Of a stretch of 64,000 nucleotides of DNA, positions 18,692 to 27,751 are shown in pieces (positions within the stretch are counted from its first letter, which is position 1; every line of letters starts with the position of its first letter). Origin of the DNA: Polynucleobacter sp. AP-Nino-20-G2 (GTDB taxonomy: Bacteria; Pseudomonadota; Gammaproteobacteria; Burkholderiales; Burkholderiaceae); contig NZ_CP061313.1 in the NCBI RefSeq assembly GCF_018688235.1, forward strand, positions 1,949,599 to 2,013,598, in the 5' to 3' direction. Both the position numbers and the translations under genes were made by a program. Under the pieces are notes generated by a model, which had not been told where the DNA came from, searched no databases, and saw nothing but the letters and a program-made list of their open reading frames with translations.

Positions 18692-18854
18692 GTGATTTTC
18701 CTTAATAAATCATCCCTGCAGCCCCAATAATGGGCATTTATTTGGACTAACTGAAGCCCTAATTAGTATTTGAGCATAGTCATTACAAAAATAGGCATCA
18801 TTTGGCATGCCAAGCAAATTAAAATATTAGTGTTAACGCTAATCGGTAAATTTC

Positions 18855-19757
18855 ATGGAACTACGTCACCTCATCTTTGTAATTTTTATTGTCTCCGCGG
18901 TGTACGTCTATTTCAGAGGCAAAGTGCGTTTTGGTTTAGTTCGATCACTTACAGATTATCAAGTGCTCCTAGCCCCCATTAATAGCCTTCTATATTTATT
19001 CTCAAAAACTAAGGCCGGGGCATTCATTCCCGTAAAAGACTTTCCCGAGATGCAAATTCTCCAAGATCACTGGGAGACCATTCGAGATGAAGCACTTGCC
19101 TTAAATGCGGATGGGGCTATTGCTGCTGCCACTGGCTATAACGATATCGGCTTTAACTCTTTTTTTCGCACCGGCTGGAAGCGCTTCCACCTATATTGGT
19201 ATGGCAAAGAATTGCCTTCGGCTCAGGCGAACTGCCCTCAAACAGTCGCACTCCTAAAGTCCATTCCATCGGTTAAGGCGGCTATGTTCGCCTCTTTGCC
19301 GCCAGGCGCAACTTTAGTTCGCCATCGCGACCCGTATGCAGGCTCTTTGCGTTATCACATTGGATTGGTTACGCCAAATGATCCCAAGTGCTTTATTGAT
19401 GTCGATGGCGAACGCTATTACTGGAAAGACGGCGAGCCGGTAATGTTCGATGAGACCTATATTCACTATGCTGCCAATGAAACAGATCAACAGCGTATTG
19501 TTTTATTTTGCGATGTAGAGCGGCCTGTTTATACATTACCAGTTCAACTCTTAAATCGCTGGTTTGGAAAATATGTCATGAGCGCTGCTTCCTCTCAAAA
19601 TGTAGAGGGTGAGAAAGTAGGCTTTGTAAATATTCTATTTAAGTACTTTTATCACTTGAGAGCGCAAGCCAAGAAACTCAAAGCAAAACATCGGAGCGTC
19701 TATTACATTGGTAAGTGGGTGCTGATTCTCGGAATTTTGTGGGCCATCTTTTGGTAA
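18855..19757 (+). CDS. lpxO: Aspartyl/asparaginyl beta-hydroxylase family protein, LpxO-like lipid A hydroxylase
   Basis: A 300-residue Fe(II)/2-oxoglutarate-dependent dioxygenase. Hydrophobic segments at both ends (N-terminal residues 1-20 and the last 20) fit membrane attachment. The core has FASLPPGATLVRHRDPYAGS with the iron-binding HxD, then YIHYAANETDQQRIVLFCDV carrying the second His and the 2-oxoglutarate Arg. LpxO hydroxylates the secondary acyl chain of lipid A. The call fits the length and terminal helices, but substrate is inferred. It is convergent with the DUF167 gene, 3 bp apart. Confidence 0.8.
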   Translation: MELRHLIFVIFIVSAVYVYFRGKVRFGLVRSLTDYQVLLAPINSLLYLFSKTKAGAFIPVKDFPEMQILQDHWETIRDEALALNADGAIAAATGYNDIGFNSFFRTGWKRFHLYWYGKELPSAQANCPQTVALLKSIPSVKAAMFASLPPGATLVRHRDPYAGSLRYHIGLVTPNDPKCFIDVDGERYYWKDGEPVMFDETYIHYAANETDQQRIVLFCDVERPVYTLPVQLLNRWFGKYVMSAASSQNVEGEKVGFVNILFKYFYHLRAQAKKLKAKHRSVYYIGKWVLILGILWAIFW

Positions 19758-19760
19758 GAG

Positions 19761-20060
19761 TTAAGGGCTCAAACATTCAATAATTTGCTCTGGAGTGATG
19801 GAGCCCCAAATTTCTACCCGCTTTTTGCGACTGTTTTGACCAGAAAGAAACTGAATTTGCTTTTGCGGCACCTTTAACTGCTTCGAGAGCCACGATAAAA
19901 GCATTTCATTGGCCTTGTTTTCAACAGCAGGGGCCTGAAGAGAAATCTTAAGACAACCGTCGTGCAATCCAACGACCTTGGTCTGCTTGGCGCCCGGCTG
20001 GCAGTGCAAATGAAGTGCAATGCCAGTGGGGGTTTGTTTTAACCAAATGGGTGTCATCAA
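19761..20060 (-). CDS. DUF167 (YggU) family protein
   Basis: A 99-residue protein with the DUF167 pattern: GIALHLHCQPGAKQTKVVGL, LKISLQAPAVENKANEMLL (the APAVxGKAN motif) and a C-terminal SGQNSRKKRVEI. Function is unknown. It is divergent from the carbonic anhydrase gene with only 19 bp between starts. Confidence 0.88.
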   Translation of the reverse strand: MMTPIWLKQTPTGIALHLHCQPGAKQTKVVGLHDGCLKISLQAPAVENKANEMLLSWLSKQLKVPQKQIQFLSGQNSRKKRVEIWGSITPEQIIECLSP

Positions 20061-20079
20061 AGTACTTTAAACTCAAAGC

Positions 20080-20745
20080 ATGATTATGAAGAACTCCAAC
20101 GCCTTAGACCAGCTATTTGCCAATAATCGTGAGTGGGCAGAATCCATGGTTGCAGAGGATCCTGACTTTTTTAAAAGACTAGTCAGCCAACAAGCCCCTG
20201 AATATCTCTGGATTGGTTGCGCAGATAGTCGCGTTCCTGCCAATGACATTGTCAATCTGCTGCCAGGTGAGCTATTTGTTCATCGCAATGTTGCTAACGT
20301 TGTAGTTCATACCGATCTCAATTGCCTATCTGTTATTCAATTTGCAATTGATCTGCTCAAGGTTAAACATATTTTGGTAGTCGGGCATTATGGCTGTGCC
20401 GGCGTACACGCCGCGTTAAGCGATAGGCGCGTAGGCCTCGCAGACAACTGGCTCAGGCACGTTAAAGATGTGCACCAAAAGCACGAGAGATATTTAGGAG
20501 AGTTGCTTCCGACACCTAAACGTCAGGATCGACTTTGCGAACTCAATGTTATTGAACAAGTGATTAACGTCTGCGAAACAACCATCGTGCAGGATGCCTG
20601 GGCCAGAGGCCAAGAACTGACAGTGCATGGCTGGGCGTATCGTTTAGATACCGGCCTTGTAAATGATCTAGGGATGTCCAGTAGCTCTACTGAAGAGATG
20701 GAAGCTCGTTACGCGAAAACATTAACGCGATACGACGCTGAATAA
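20080..20745 (+). CDS. can: Beta-carbonic anhydrase
   Basis: A 221-residue beta-class carbonic anhydrase interconverting CO2 and bicarbonate. Zinc ligands and the Asp-Arg dyad are visible in IGCADSRVPAN (Cys, Asp, Arg) and in VGHYGCAGV (His, Cys). Length matches E. coli Can. It is followed after 8 bp by the acyltransferase gene. A bicarbonate transporter is present elsewhere in this window (36239). Confidence 0.95.
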   Translation: MIMKNSNALDQLFANNREWAESMVAEDPDFFKRLVSQQAPEYLWIGCADSRVPANDIVNLLPGELFVHRNVANVVVHTDLNCLSVIQFAIDLLKVKHILVVGHYGCAGVHAALSDRRVGLADNWLRHVKDVHQKHERYLGELLPTPKRQDRLCELNVIEQVINVCETTIVQDAWARGQELTVHGWAYRLDTGLVNDLGMSSSSTEEMEARYAKTLTRYDAE

Positions 20746-20753
20746 ATTCGGCT

Positions 20754-21641
20754 TTGTTTAAAAACTTTTCAAATCACTCTGGGGTGGCCCTCCTCAGATT
20801 TCTGGTAGCCCTTCCTTATAAGATATTGGTCTCAATCGGCTATGTCTTGGGCTACATCGCGGCCCACATTCCCAGCGAGAGAAATCGCGTTGTTGAAATA
20901 AATCTTCAACTCTGCTTTCCGGAGTTAAGCGCAGAAGAAATTGATCAACTGCGCAAACAGCATTGGCGACTCCTTGGTCGTAGCCTGGTTGAGAAAAGTA
21001 TTATTTGGCTCGGCACAAAAAAACAGCTCAAGCATATGATTGAGATTCAGTCGGAAGTGGATCTTGCCGATAGAAAACCGCGTATCTTAGTTAATATGCA
21101 CTTCATTGGTATTGAGGGGAGCATTATTTTGAGCGCCCTCTCTGAAGAAAAAGGATGGCCACGTACCTCAGGATTTTTCCAGAGGATGAAAAGCCCCTTC
21201 TTTAATAAAAAAATTATTGAATGGAGAAATCGTTTTGGTGGAAATTCCATTGATCGGCAGGGCAATACTCTCGAAATGATCCGAGAAATCCGCACGGGGA
21301 GTTTTATCATCATTGCGCCAGATATTGATCTGGGATTGAAAGACTCTACCTTTGCACCATTTTTTAATATTCAAACTAATACAATTACAGCAGTGTCTAG
21401 GCTTGCCAAAATCACGGGTGCGCAAGTTTGCATGATGATCACCACCCTCAAGAAAAATGAGGCGGGCTATATCTGCGCCATTAGCAAGCCGCTTGAAAAC
21501 TTCCCAACAGATGATCCACAGGCAGACACCGCTCGTCTCAACCAAATCTTCGAACAAGAAATTCGTCTCAGGCCTGCCGAATACTATTGGGTTCATAAGC
21601 GCTTTAAAAATCGCCCATTGAACGAAGCAAGTCCGTATTAA
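20754..21641 (+). CDS. Lipid A late acyltransferase (LpxL/HtrB family)
   Basis: A 295-residue membrane-anchored acyltransferase with an N-terminal hydrophobic stretch (LVALPYKILVSIGYVLGYIA). It has the HX4E catalytic motif in NMHFIGIEGS and the conserved APDIDLG and late FEQEIRLRPAEYYWVHKRFK, typical of lauroyl/myristoyl transferases that complete lipid A. Acyl specificity cannot be inferred. The only upstream start is TTG at 20754; GTG at 20784 is a possible alternative. Confidence 0.87.
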   Translation: MFKNFSNHSGVALLRFLVALPYKILVSIGYVLGYIAAHIPSERNRVVEINLQLCFPELSAEEIDQLRKQHWRLLGRSLVEKSIIWLGTKKQLKHMIEIQSEVDLADRKPRILVNMHFIGIEGSIILSALSEEKGWPRTSGFFQRMKSPFFNKKIIEWRNRFGGNSIDRQGNTLEMIREIRTGSFIIIAPDIDLGLKDSTFAPFFNIQTNTITAVSRLAKITGAQVCMMITTLKKNEAGYICAISKPLENFPTDDPQADTARLNQIFEQEIRLRPAEYYWVHKRFKNRPLNEASPY

Positions 21642-21679
21642 TACTTTTTCTGGGGGCGCTTTTGTCCTATCATTAAAAA

Positions 21680-22432
21680 ATGAGTGAGCGTATTGGGCTG
21701 TTTGCCGACCTACATAGCAATTTAGAAGCTTTTGATGCCTGCATGGAGCAAGCTAAAGAGCTGGGCGTCACACGGATGGTATTTTTGGGCGACCTGGTTG
21801 GATACAACGCAGACCCTGGGGCCGTCATTGATCGGATTGGTGAGCTGGTCAATGCAAATAAGGCAATCGCCGTTTTGGGCAACCATGATGAAGCGGTTTT
21901 TGAAGATCGACGCTCGCAAATGAATGCGAGCGCCAATGCCGCCATTGAGTGGACTAAGGCTCAGCTCAACCACTCCCAAATACAGTTTCTAAAAGACTTA
22001 CCGCTCATCATTCAAGAGGATAGTATGTGTTTTGTGCATGCTTCAGCGCACAATCCTTCTGACTGGAATTACGTCACTGACAGCATGAGTGCTTGGCGTT
22101 GCGTACAACACTCCGGAAAGACTTACACCTTTGTTGGGCATGCTCATGAACAAGCATTGTTCTATCAGAGCGCCGTCGGAAAACTCATTCGCTTTGCCCC
22201 GCATCCGGGCGATGAAATTCCCGTATTGCAGCATCGCCAATGGGTGGGCGTTGTTGGCTCCCTAGGTCAACCTAGGGATGGCAATCCAGAAGCATGCTTT
22301 GCGATATTTGAGCCAGGCTCGGAGGCGCTTACTTTCTATCGCACCCCTTATGATCATTTCACGGCAGCGGAAAAAGTCCGTCGCGCTGGCTTACCTGAAG
22401 ATCTCGCCAACCGACTAATCACCGGCAGATAA
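21680..22432 (+). CDS. Calcineurin-like metallophosphoesterase
   Basis: A 250-residue metallophosphoesterase. The metal-binding motifs are complete: FADLHSN (DxH), FLGDLVGYNADP (GDxxGY), LGNHDEAV (GNHD), and later FVGHAHEQALF (GHxH). The substrate is unknown; related proteins act on phosphorylated proteins or nucleotides. It is 7 bp upstream of a protein kinase-Usp fusion and is probably co-transcribed with it, which makes a phosphatase-kinase pair plausible (inference). Confidence 0.85.
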   Translation: MSERIGLFADLHSNLEAFDACMEQAKELGVTRMVFLGDLVGYNADPGAVIDRIGELVNANKAIAVLGNHDEAVFEDRRSQMNASANAAIEWTKAQLNHSQIQFLKDLPLIIQEDSMCFVHASAHNPSDWNYVTDSMSAWRCVQHSGKTYTFVGHAHEQALFYQSAVGKLIRFAPHPGDEIPVLQHRQWVGVVGSLGQPRDGNPEACFAIFEPGSEALTFYRTPYDHFTAAEKVRRAGLPEDLANRLITGR

Positions 22433-22439
22433 TTTATCC

Positions 22440-23858
22440 ATGGCAATGAATACCGATATAGAAGCAGTTGATGAGATTTTTCAAGAAGGTAAAGTGGTTG
22501 ATGGATTTGTTTTAGGCGCGGAAGTGCATCGTGGCGGAATGGCCAGCCTATTCTCCGCAACCAAAGAGGGGATCGATGTACCCATTCTTCTGAAGATCCC
22601 GCGGGTAGGCAGAGATCAACCCGTTGAAAGCTTGATTGGCTTTGAAACCGAGCTCACTATCTTGCGCTCACTGAAAAGCCCCTATGTGCCAAAATATCTT
22701 GGCTCCGGCAATATGGCTACGCGCCCTTACATTGCAATGGAACGCGTCGCAGGCCGCCCCTTAGAGGACTTCATTAAAGAAGGTAAGCAATTTAGCATCG
22801 ATGAAGTCATTCGGATTGGCGCGGACCTAGCGCAAGCTGTTCAATCTCTACATGCTCAAGATGCGATACATCTTGATATCAAGCCTGAAAATATTTTGAT
22901 TGACGATCAGGGCAAGCTCACGCTCATTGACTTTGGTCTATCGCATCACGCACGCTTCCCAGACTTGTTGGCAGAAGAAATGCGCAAGGGCATCGGCTCA
23001 GCGCCTTATATTTCACCAGAGCAAGTTGCCGGAATTCGCACAGACCACCGAAGCGATATTTTCTCCATTGGCGTCATCATGTATGAATTACTCACGGGCG
23101 AACTTCCTTTCGGAAATCCTCAGTCCATGAGTGGCCTACGGAAAAGAATGTGGGCGCAAGCATTTCCCCCTAGGGCCTTACGCAAAGAGATTCCGCGCTG
23201 GCTACAAGAAGTGGTACTGCGCTGTCTTGAGCCTAGGGCGGCTGATCGCTATCAAAGTGCCACACGTCTGCGCCAAGTATTGCGCGATCATGAAAGCGTT
23301 ACCCTGACTGAGCGAGCTGATCGTGTTGACCCCTTGAGTTTTTGGGAGAATCTCAAGCGCATGTTCCGTGCGGCTGGCTACGAACCTTCGCCCAGTCCAC
23401 GCCCCAGCATGGGTAACTACGATGCGCCCTTAATGATTGCGGCGATCGACACCCGTCAGTCAGACGAAGATCTGCGTGAGCGCATGCAAACGACTGCTAA
23501 GAATTTATTGCAGGCCTATCCAGAAAGTCGCCTGGTATGCATTAGCACTATTGCAAGTACACCAACATTTGAGGGCAATCAAGAGAGTGAGACTGCTAGC
23601 GGTATTGTGCGCGGCCATTTGGTGCAACTAATGGAATGGGCCAAACCCCTGAAATTACCACCGGAGAGAATTTCTTATCACGTGCTCGAAGCGCTTGATC
23701 CCGCAAGTCGCATTGTTGAGTTTGCAAAAGATAATGACGCGTCACTTATCTTAATTGGCGCCTCACATAAACTTCCAAATAAAGTCACGCCTTGGCGAAC
23801 ATCAATGACCAAGATTGTGGAGGAAGCTCCTTGCAGTGTTCATATTGTCAGAACCTAG
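22440..23858 (+). CDS. Serine/threonine protein kinase fused to a universal stress protein domain
   Basis: A 472-residue two-domain protein. Residues about 20-285 are a Hanks-type kinase with the VAIK-like Lys in ILLKIPRVG, catalytic loop HLDIKPENILID, DFG (LIDFGLS) and an APE-equivalent ISPEQVAG. Residues about 320-472 are a UspA domain ending in LILIGASHKLP and TSMTKIVEEAPCSVHIV, close to the ATP-binding G-x2-G-x9-G(S/T) pattern. No transmembrane segment is seen, so it is cytoplasmic. Substrates are unknown. Confidence 0.88.
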   Translation: MAMNTDIEAVDEIFQEGKVVDGFVLGAEVHRGGMASLFSATKEGIDVPILLKIPRVGRDQPVESLIGFETELTILRSLKSPYVPKYLGSGNMATRPYIAMERVAGRPLEDFIKEGKQFSIDEVIRIGADLAQAVQSLHAQDAIHLDIKPENILIDDQGKLTLIDFGLSHHARFPDLLAEEMRKGIGSAPYISPEQVAGIRTDHRSDIFSIGVIMYELLTGELPFGNPQSMSGLRKRMWAQAFPPRALRKEIPRWLQEVVLRCLEPRAADRYQSATRLRQVLRDHESVTLTERADRVDPLSFWENLKRMFRAAGYEPSPSPRPSMGNYDAPLMIAAIDTRQSDEDLRERMQTTAKNLLQAYPESRLVCISTIASTPTFEGNQESETASGIVRGHLVQLMEWAKPLKLPPERISYHVLEALDPASRIVEFAKDNDASLILIGASHKLPNKVTPWRTSMTKIVEEAPCSVHIVRT

Positions 23859-23880
23859 ATCATCACGAAATGATCTAGGT
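23853..23880. other. Inverted repeat between the convergent kinase and dctA genes
   Basis: An 11-bp perfect stem (ACCTAGATCAT paired with ATGATCTAGGT) around a six-base loop overlaps the kinase stop codon. There is no T tract on either side, so it is not a textbook intrinsic terminator, though it may still act as a 3' end or RNA-stability hairpin for both convergent genes. Confidence 0.5.
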
Positions 23881-23894
23881 AACCCGACCAAGAA

Positions 23895-25229
23895 TTAATG
23901 CATCTTTTCTTGGTTCTGATCCAGAATGGCCTCTGGCTCTTGCGCCTCAACCCAACTATCGCGATTGAGCGCTGAAGTTAATTGCCTGTGATCTAACTCG
24001 CCAGTCCATCGCGCCACCACGATTGTGGCTACGCCATTGCCCACTAAGTTCGTTAATGCGCGCGCTTCAGACATAAATCGATCAATGCCCAAGATAATGG
24101 CCAAGCCCGCTACCGGGACATTGCCTACAGCAGAGAGCGTTGCAGCCAAGACGATAAAGCCGCTACCAGTGATCCCTGCAGCGCCTTTAGAGGTTAGCAA
24201 TAGAACCAGTAAGAGCGTGATCTGTTGAGTAATCGTCATTGGCGTATCCGTTGCCTGAGCAATAAACACTGCCGCCATCGTCAAGTAAATAGAGGTGCCA
24301 TCTAGATTAAATGAATAGCCCGTTGGAATCACCAAGCCTACACAACTTTTCTTGGCGCCCAAGAGCTCCATCTTCTCCATCATGCGCGGCAAAACAGACT
24401 CGGAAGAAGAGGTGCCTAAAACGATTAAGAGCTCCTCTTTGATATAGCGCACGAATTTAAAAATACTAAAGCCGTTCAAGCGCGCGATGATGCCCAGCAC
24501 CACAAAAACAAATAGCAAGCAGGTAATGTAAAAAGCACCCATCAACTTACCCAAGGAGAATAAAGAGCTAACTCCATATTTGCCGATGGTAAATGCCATA
24601 GCGCCAAACGCACCAATCGGCGCAAACTTCATCACGATGCCAATGATGTCAAAAAGAACATGGGATGTCTTCTCAATCAAATCAAATACCATGGTTCCTC
24701 TGCCGCCAAACTTATGCAGCGCAAAACCAAATAACACTGCAATGAAAAGTACTTGCAAGATCTCGCCTTTTGCAAAGGCATCCACTACGGTATTTGGAAT
24801 GATGTTGAGCAAAAACTCGGTGGTTGTCCCCATCTTTCCAGGGCCGGTATATGCTGCGATACCTTTTGTATCCAGGCTGGCGGGATCAATATTCATTCCG
24901 GCGCCAGGCTGGAGAACATTGACCACGACCAAGCCAACAACTAAGGCAATTGTGCTGACAATCTCAAAATAGAGTAGCGCTAAGCCGCCAGTCTTGCCAA
25001 CTTTCTTCATGTCTTCCATGCCAGCAATACCAAGCACAACGGTGCAAAAAATAATGGGGGCTATGAGCATCTTGATGCCTTTAATAAAGGCATCTCCAAA
25101 TGGCTTCATATCCACCCCTAGAGAAGGGTAGAAGTGGCCCAACAAAACACCCACTACTACGGCTACAAGCACTTGAAAGTAAAGGATTTTATAAATTGGT
25201 GGCTTTTTTAATGGGGTTGTCAATTTCAT
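23895..25229 (-). CDS. dctA: C4-dicarboxylate transporter DctA
   Basis: A 444-residue DAACS-family symporter with multiple hydrophobic segments. Family signatures are GVLLGHFYP near the start, GTSSSESVLPRMM (the serine-rich re-entrant loop), PTGYSFNLDGTSIYL and TSKGAAGITGSGFIVL. It takes up succinate, malate and fumarate with protons or sodium. Dicarboxylate import fits an aquatic bacterium living on small organic acids (inference). Confidence 0.93.
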   Translation of the reverse strand: MKLTTPLKKPPIYKILYFQVLVAVVVGVLLGHFYPSLGVDMKPFGDAFIKGIKMLIAPIIFCTVVLGIAGMEDMKKVGKTGGLALLYFEIVSTIALVVGLVVVNVLQPGAGMNIDPASLDTKGIAAYTGPGKMGTTTEFLLNIIPNTVVDAFAKGEILQVLFIAVLFGFALHKFGGRGTMVFDLIEKTSHVLFDIIGIVMKFAPIGAFGAMAFTIGKYGVSSLFSLGKLMGAFYITCLLFVFVVLGIIARLNGFSIFKFVRYIKEELLIVLGTSSSESVLPRMMEKMELLGAKKSCVGLVIPTGYSFNLDGTSIYLTMAAVFIAQATDTPMTITQQITLLLVLLLTSKGAAGITGSGFIVLAATLSAVGNVPVAGLAIILGIDRFMSEARALTNLVGNGVATIVVARWTGELDHRQLTSALNRDSWVEAQEPEAILDQNQEKMH

Positions 25230-25319
25230 TTCCTTTATTCCATAGACGGTGTTGTGCTGGGTTACTGCCTTAATCCGATGATACCCTTAGCCCATGCAAT
25301 GGGCTCCTTGCCCGATAAT

Positions 25320-26063
25320 ATGGCTATGGAAGAAAAAATTCGCGTATCCAAGTTACTATCCGAGCTAGGTCTTTGTTCTCGCCGCGAGGCCGACTCCTAT
25401 ATTGAGCAAGGTTTGGTGACAGTTGATGGTGAAGTGGTGAATGAATTAGGTTCACGCGCATTTCGTCATCAGAAAATCGAATTGCAGTCTGGGGCTAAAG
25501 CCCAGCAGGCCTCACGAGTAACCGTCATTCTGAATAAGCCCGTTGGTTTTATCTCTCATTTTGATGACGAGCAGGAATATCAACCCGCAGCCTCCCTCAT
25601 CACCCCAGAAAACTACTTTGCTAGTCCGCTGGATAAAGGACGTAATCCACGCTTTAATACTCGCGGCCTTGCGCCAGCAGGTCGTCTAGATATCGACTCT
25701 ACGGGCATGCTGGTGCTGACCCAAGACGGTCGTATTGCGAAACTCCTGATCGGAGAGAACAGTCCAATTGAAAAAGAGTATTTAGTGCGTGTTGAGGGCG
25801 CCCTCTCATTTGCCGATTTGGATCGACTAAGGCATGGTTTGGAATTAGATGGCGTCGTTTTAAAGCCCGCACAAGTAAGCTGGCAAAACGAAGATCAACT
25901 CCGCTTCGTTTTACGCGAGGGCAGAAAGCGTCAGATTCGCCGGATGTGTGAAATGGTTGGACTCAAAGTATTGGGTTTAAAACGGGTCCGCATGGGACGC
26001 ATCTCCTTGGGGGCATTACCGCCCGGCAAATGGCGCTTTGTCAGACCAGAAGAGCAATTCTGA
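25320..26063 (+). CDS. 23S rRNA pseudouridine synthase, RluB/RluE/RluF family
   Basis: A protein of about 247 residues with an N-terminal S4 RNA-binding domain (IRVSKLLSELGLCSRREADSY) and an RsuA/RluB catalytic domain. The catalytic Asp is in APAGRLDIDSTGMLVLT. The C-terminal REGRKRQIRRMCEMVG is typical. The open frame begins at 25254, but the ATG at 25320 starts directly before the S4 domain and is preferred. Which rRNA or tRNA uridine is modified cannot be told from sequence; the insertion after FDDEQEYQ resembles RluF. Confidence 0.85.
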   Translation: MAMEEKIRVSKLLSELGLCSRREADSYIEQGLVTVDGEVVNELGSRAFRHQKIELQSGAKAQQASRVTVILNKPVGFISHFDDEQEYQPAASLITPENYFASPLDKGRNPRFNTRGLAPAGRLDIDSTGMLVLTQDGRIAKLLIGENSPIEKEYLVRVEGALSFADLDRLRHGLELDGVVLKPAQVSWQNEDQLRFVLREGRKRQIRRMCEMVGLKVLGLKRVRMGRISLGALPPGKWRFVRPEEQF

Positions 26064-26079
26064 GCGGCAGTTACCCGCT

Positions 26080-26085
26080 TATAAT
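26080..26085 (+). promoter_or_regulatory. Candidate -10 box upstream of prfC
   Basis: A consensus TATAAT, with a weak TTCTGA at 26058-26063 as a possible -35. It would start transcription near 26092, leaving a leader of only about 20-40 nucleotides before the conserved RF3 coding sequence. Confidence 0.4.
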
Positions 26086-26114
26086 TCTGTCTACTAGATT
26101 AAGTTGAGCGCAGA

Positions 26115-27749
26115 ATTACCATCGATACCATCACCTCCAGCACTCCTGGCGCAGAAGTTTTAAGACGTCGTAGCTTTGCCATCATCTCTCACCCAGATGC
26201 TGGTAAGACCACGCTCACAGAAAAACTGCTGCTATACGCAGGCGCGATTCAAATTGCCGGTAGCGTCAAAGCTCGCAAGGCTAGTAGGCATGCGACATCA
26301 GACTGGATGGAAATTGAGAAGCAGCGCGGCATTTCAGTAGCGAGCTCGGTGATGCAAATGGAGTATCGCGATTGCATTATTAATTTGCTCGATACTCCAG
26401 GCCACCAAGACTTCTCCGAAGATACTTATCGCGTATTAACGGCGGTTGACTCCGCCCTAATGGTCATTGATGCGGCCAATGGCGTCGAGTCACAAACCTT
26501 ACGCCTACTGGAAGTATGTCGCGCTCGCAATACGCCTATCGTCACCTTCATTAATAAAATGGATCGCGAAGTAAAGCCTCCCATGGAATTAATGGATGAG
26601 ATCGAATCCGCCTTGGGTATTGAGGTGGTTCCTTTTACTTGGCCGGTAGGCATGGGTAAGTCATTTGCCGGCGTGATTGATATCGCCAACTCGCAAATGC
26701 GCATGTTCAAAGCTGGTGAAGATCGCGTTACCGAAAATTCACATGCAATTGTGGATATCAATGATCCCGCCTTAAAAGAGCGCTTGGGCACTGATCTAGA
26801 GAATGCTCTTGCGGAAGTGGATCTCATTAAGAATGCGATGCCTGCTTTTAACAAAGAGGCATTCTTGGCGGGTCGCCAATCTCCAGTATTTTTTGGCTCA
26901 GCGATTAACAACTTTGGCGTGCGAGAAATTCTCAATACATTGGTAGAGCTTGCGCCATCACCAGGATCACGCAAAGCATTACAAAGAGAAGTAAGCCCCG
27001 CTGAAAATAAATTCTCGGCAGTGGTATTTAAGATTCAAGCGAATATGGATCCAGCCCACCGAGATCGCGTTGCTTTCTTGCGTATTTGCTCGGGACATTT
27101 TCAGCGCGGCATGAAACTTAAAATTTGTCGCAATGGCAAAGAGGTTCGCACCAACAATGCACTCTCTTTTCTATCACAACGTCGCGATATCCTAGATGAA
27201 GCTTTCCCAGGGGACATTATTGGGTTGCCAAATCATGGCTTACTCAGGCTAGGCGACACCCTCACGGAAGGCGAGCAACTGCAATTTACGGGCTTGCCAT
27301 TTTTTGCCCCTGAAATTTTCCGCATGGTCGAGTCTGCAGATCCTCTTCGCTCCAAACAATTGCGCACCGGCCTCATGCAGCTTGGAGAAGAAGGTGCGAT
27401 TCAGGTGTTCCGCCCCATGACTGGCGGCACCATGCTGTTGGGCGCATTCGGGCAATTACAGTTTGAAGTAGTTAGTCATCGCCTACAAACCGAATATGGC
27501 GCAGAGGTGCGACTACTGCCGGCACGCTATAACCTCGCACGCTGGGTTAGCTCGGAAGATCCTGTTGCACTCAAGAAATTCATTCAGGAAAATATTCACC
27601 GCATGGCGGAGGATGTAGTGGGTGCATCTGTATTTTTAGCGTCCCACAAATCAGAGTTAGATGTTGCGCAACAGCGCTGGGAATCTATTCAGTTCCACGC
27701 CCTTAGAGAGCATGCAGGCTTAATCTATCAATCAGATCTAGCAGGTTAA
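26115..27749 (+). CDS. prfC: Peptide chain release factor 3 (start codon uncertain)
   Basis: A GTPase that recycles RF1/RF2 from the ribosome. G1 is SHPDAGKTTL, G3 LDTPGHQDFSED, G4 NKMD; domains II and III follow with FKIQANMDPAHRDRVAF and EEGAIQVFRPM. RF3 homology begins around 26151 (AEVLRRRSFAIIS), but the frame between the stop at 26100 and the ATG at 26307 has no ATG, GTG or TTG ahead of the P-loop. I place the start provisionally at the ATT at 26115, which gives 544 residues against 529 in E. coli; ATC codons at 26121 and 26130 are alternatives. The 26307 ATG would delete the P-loop and cannot be right. A sequencing frameshift is also possible. Confidence 0.8.
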   Translation: MTIDTITSSTPGAEVLRRRSFAIISHPDAGKTTLTEKLLLYAGAIQIAGSVKARKASRHATSDWMEIEKQRGISVASSVMQMEYRDCIINLLDTPGHQDFSEDTYRVLTAVDSALMVIDAANGVESQTLRLLEVCRARNTPIVTFINKMDREVKPPMELMDEIESALGIEVVPFTWPVGMGKSFAGVIDIANSQMRMFKAGEDRVTENSHAIVDINDPALKERLGTDLENALAEVDLIKNAMPAFNKEAFLAGRQSPVFFGSAINNFGVREILNTLVELAPSPGSRKALQREVSPAENKFSAVVFKIQANMDPAHRDRVAFLRICSGHFQRGMKLKICRNGKEVRTNNALSFLSQRRDILDEAFPGDIIGLPNHGLLRLGDTLTEGEQLQFTGLPFFAPEIFRMVESADPLRSKQLRTGLMQLGEEGAIQVFRPMTGGTMLLGAFGQLQFEVVSHRLQTEYGAEVRLLPARYNLARWVSSEDPVALKKFIQENIHRMAEDVVGASVFLASHKSELDVAQQRWESIQFHALREHAGLIYQSDLAG

Positions 27750-27751
27750 AT

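Noticed and set aside
23853..23880. Intrinsic terminator between the kinase and dctA genes
   Set aside because: The inverted repeat is perfect but has no T tract on either side, so I list it only as an inverted repeat.
25303..25319. Small palindrome AGCCCATGCAATGGGCT-like sequence before the pseudouridine synthase
   Set aside because: Seven-base arms with a three-base centre close to the start codon; too short and with no T tract or known operator to support a function.
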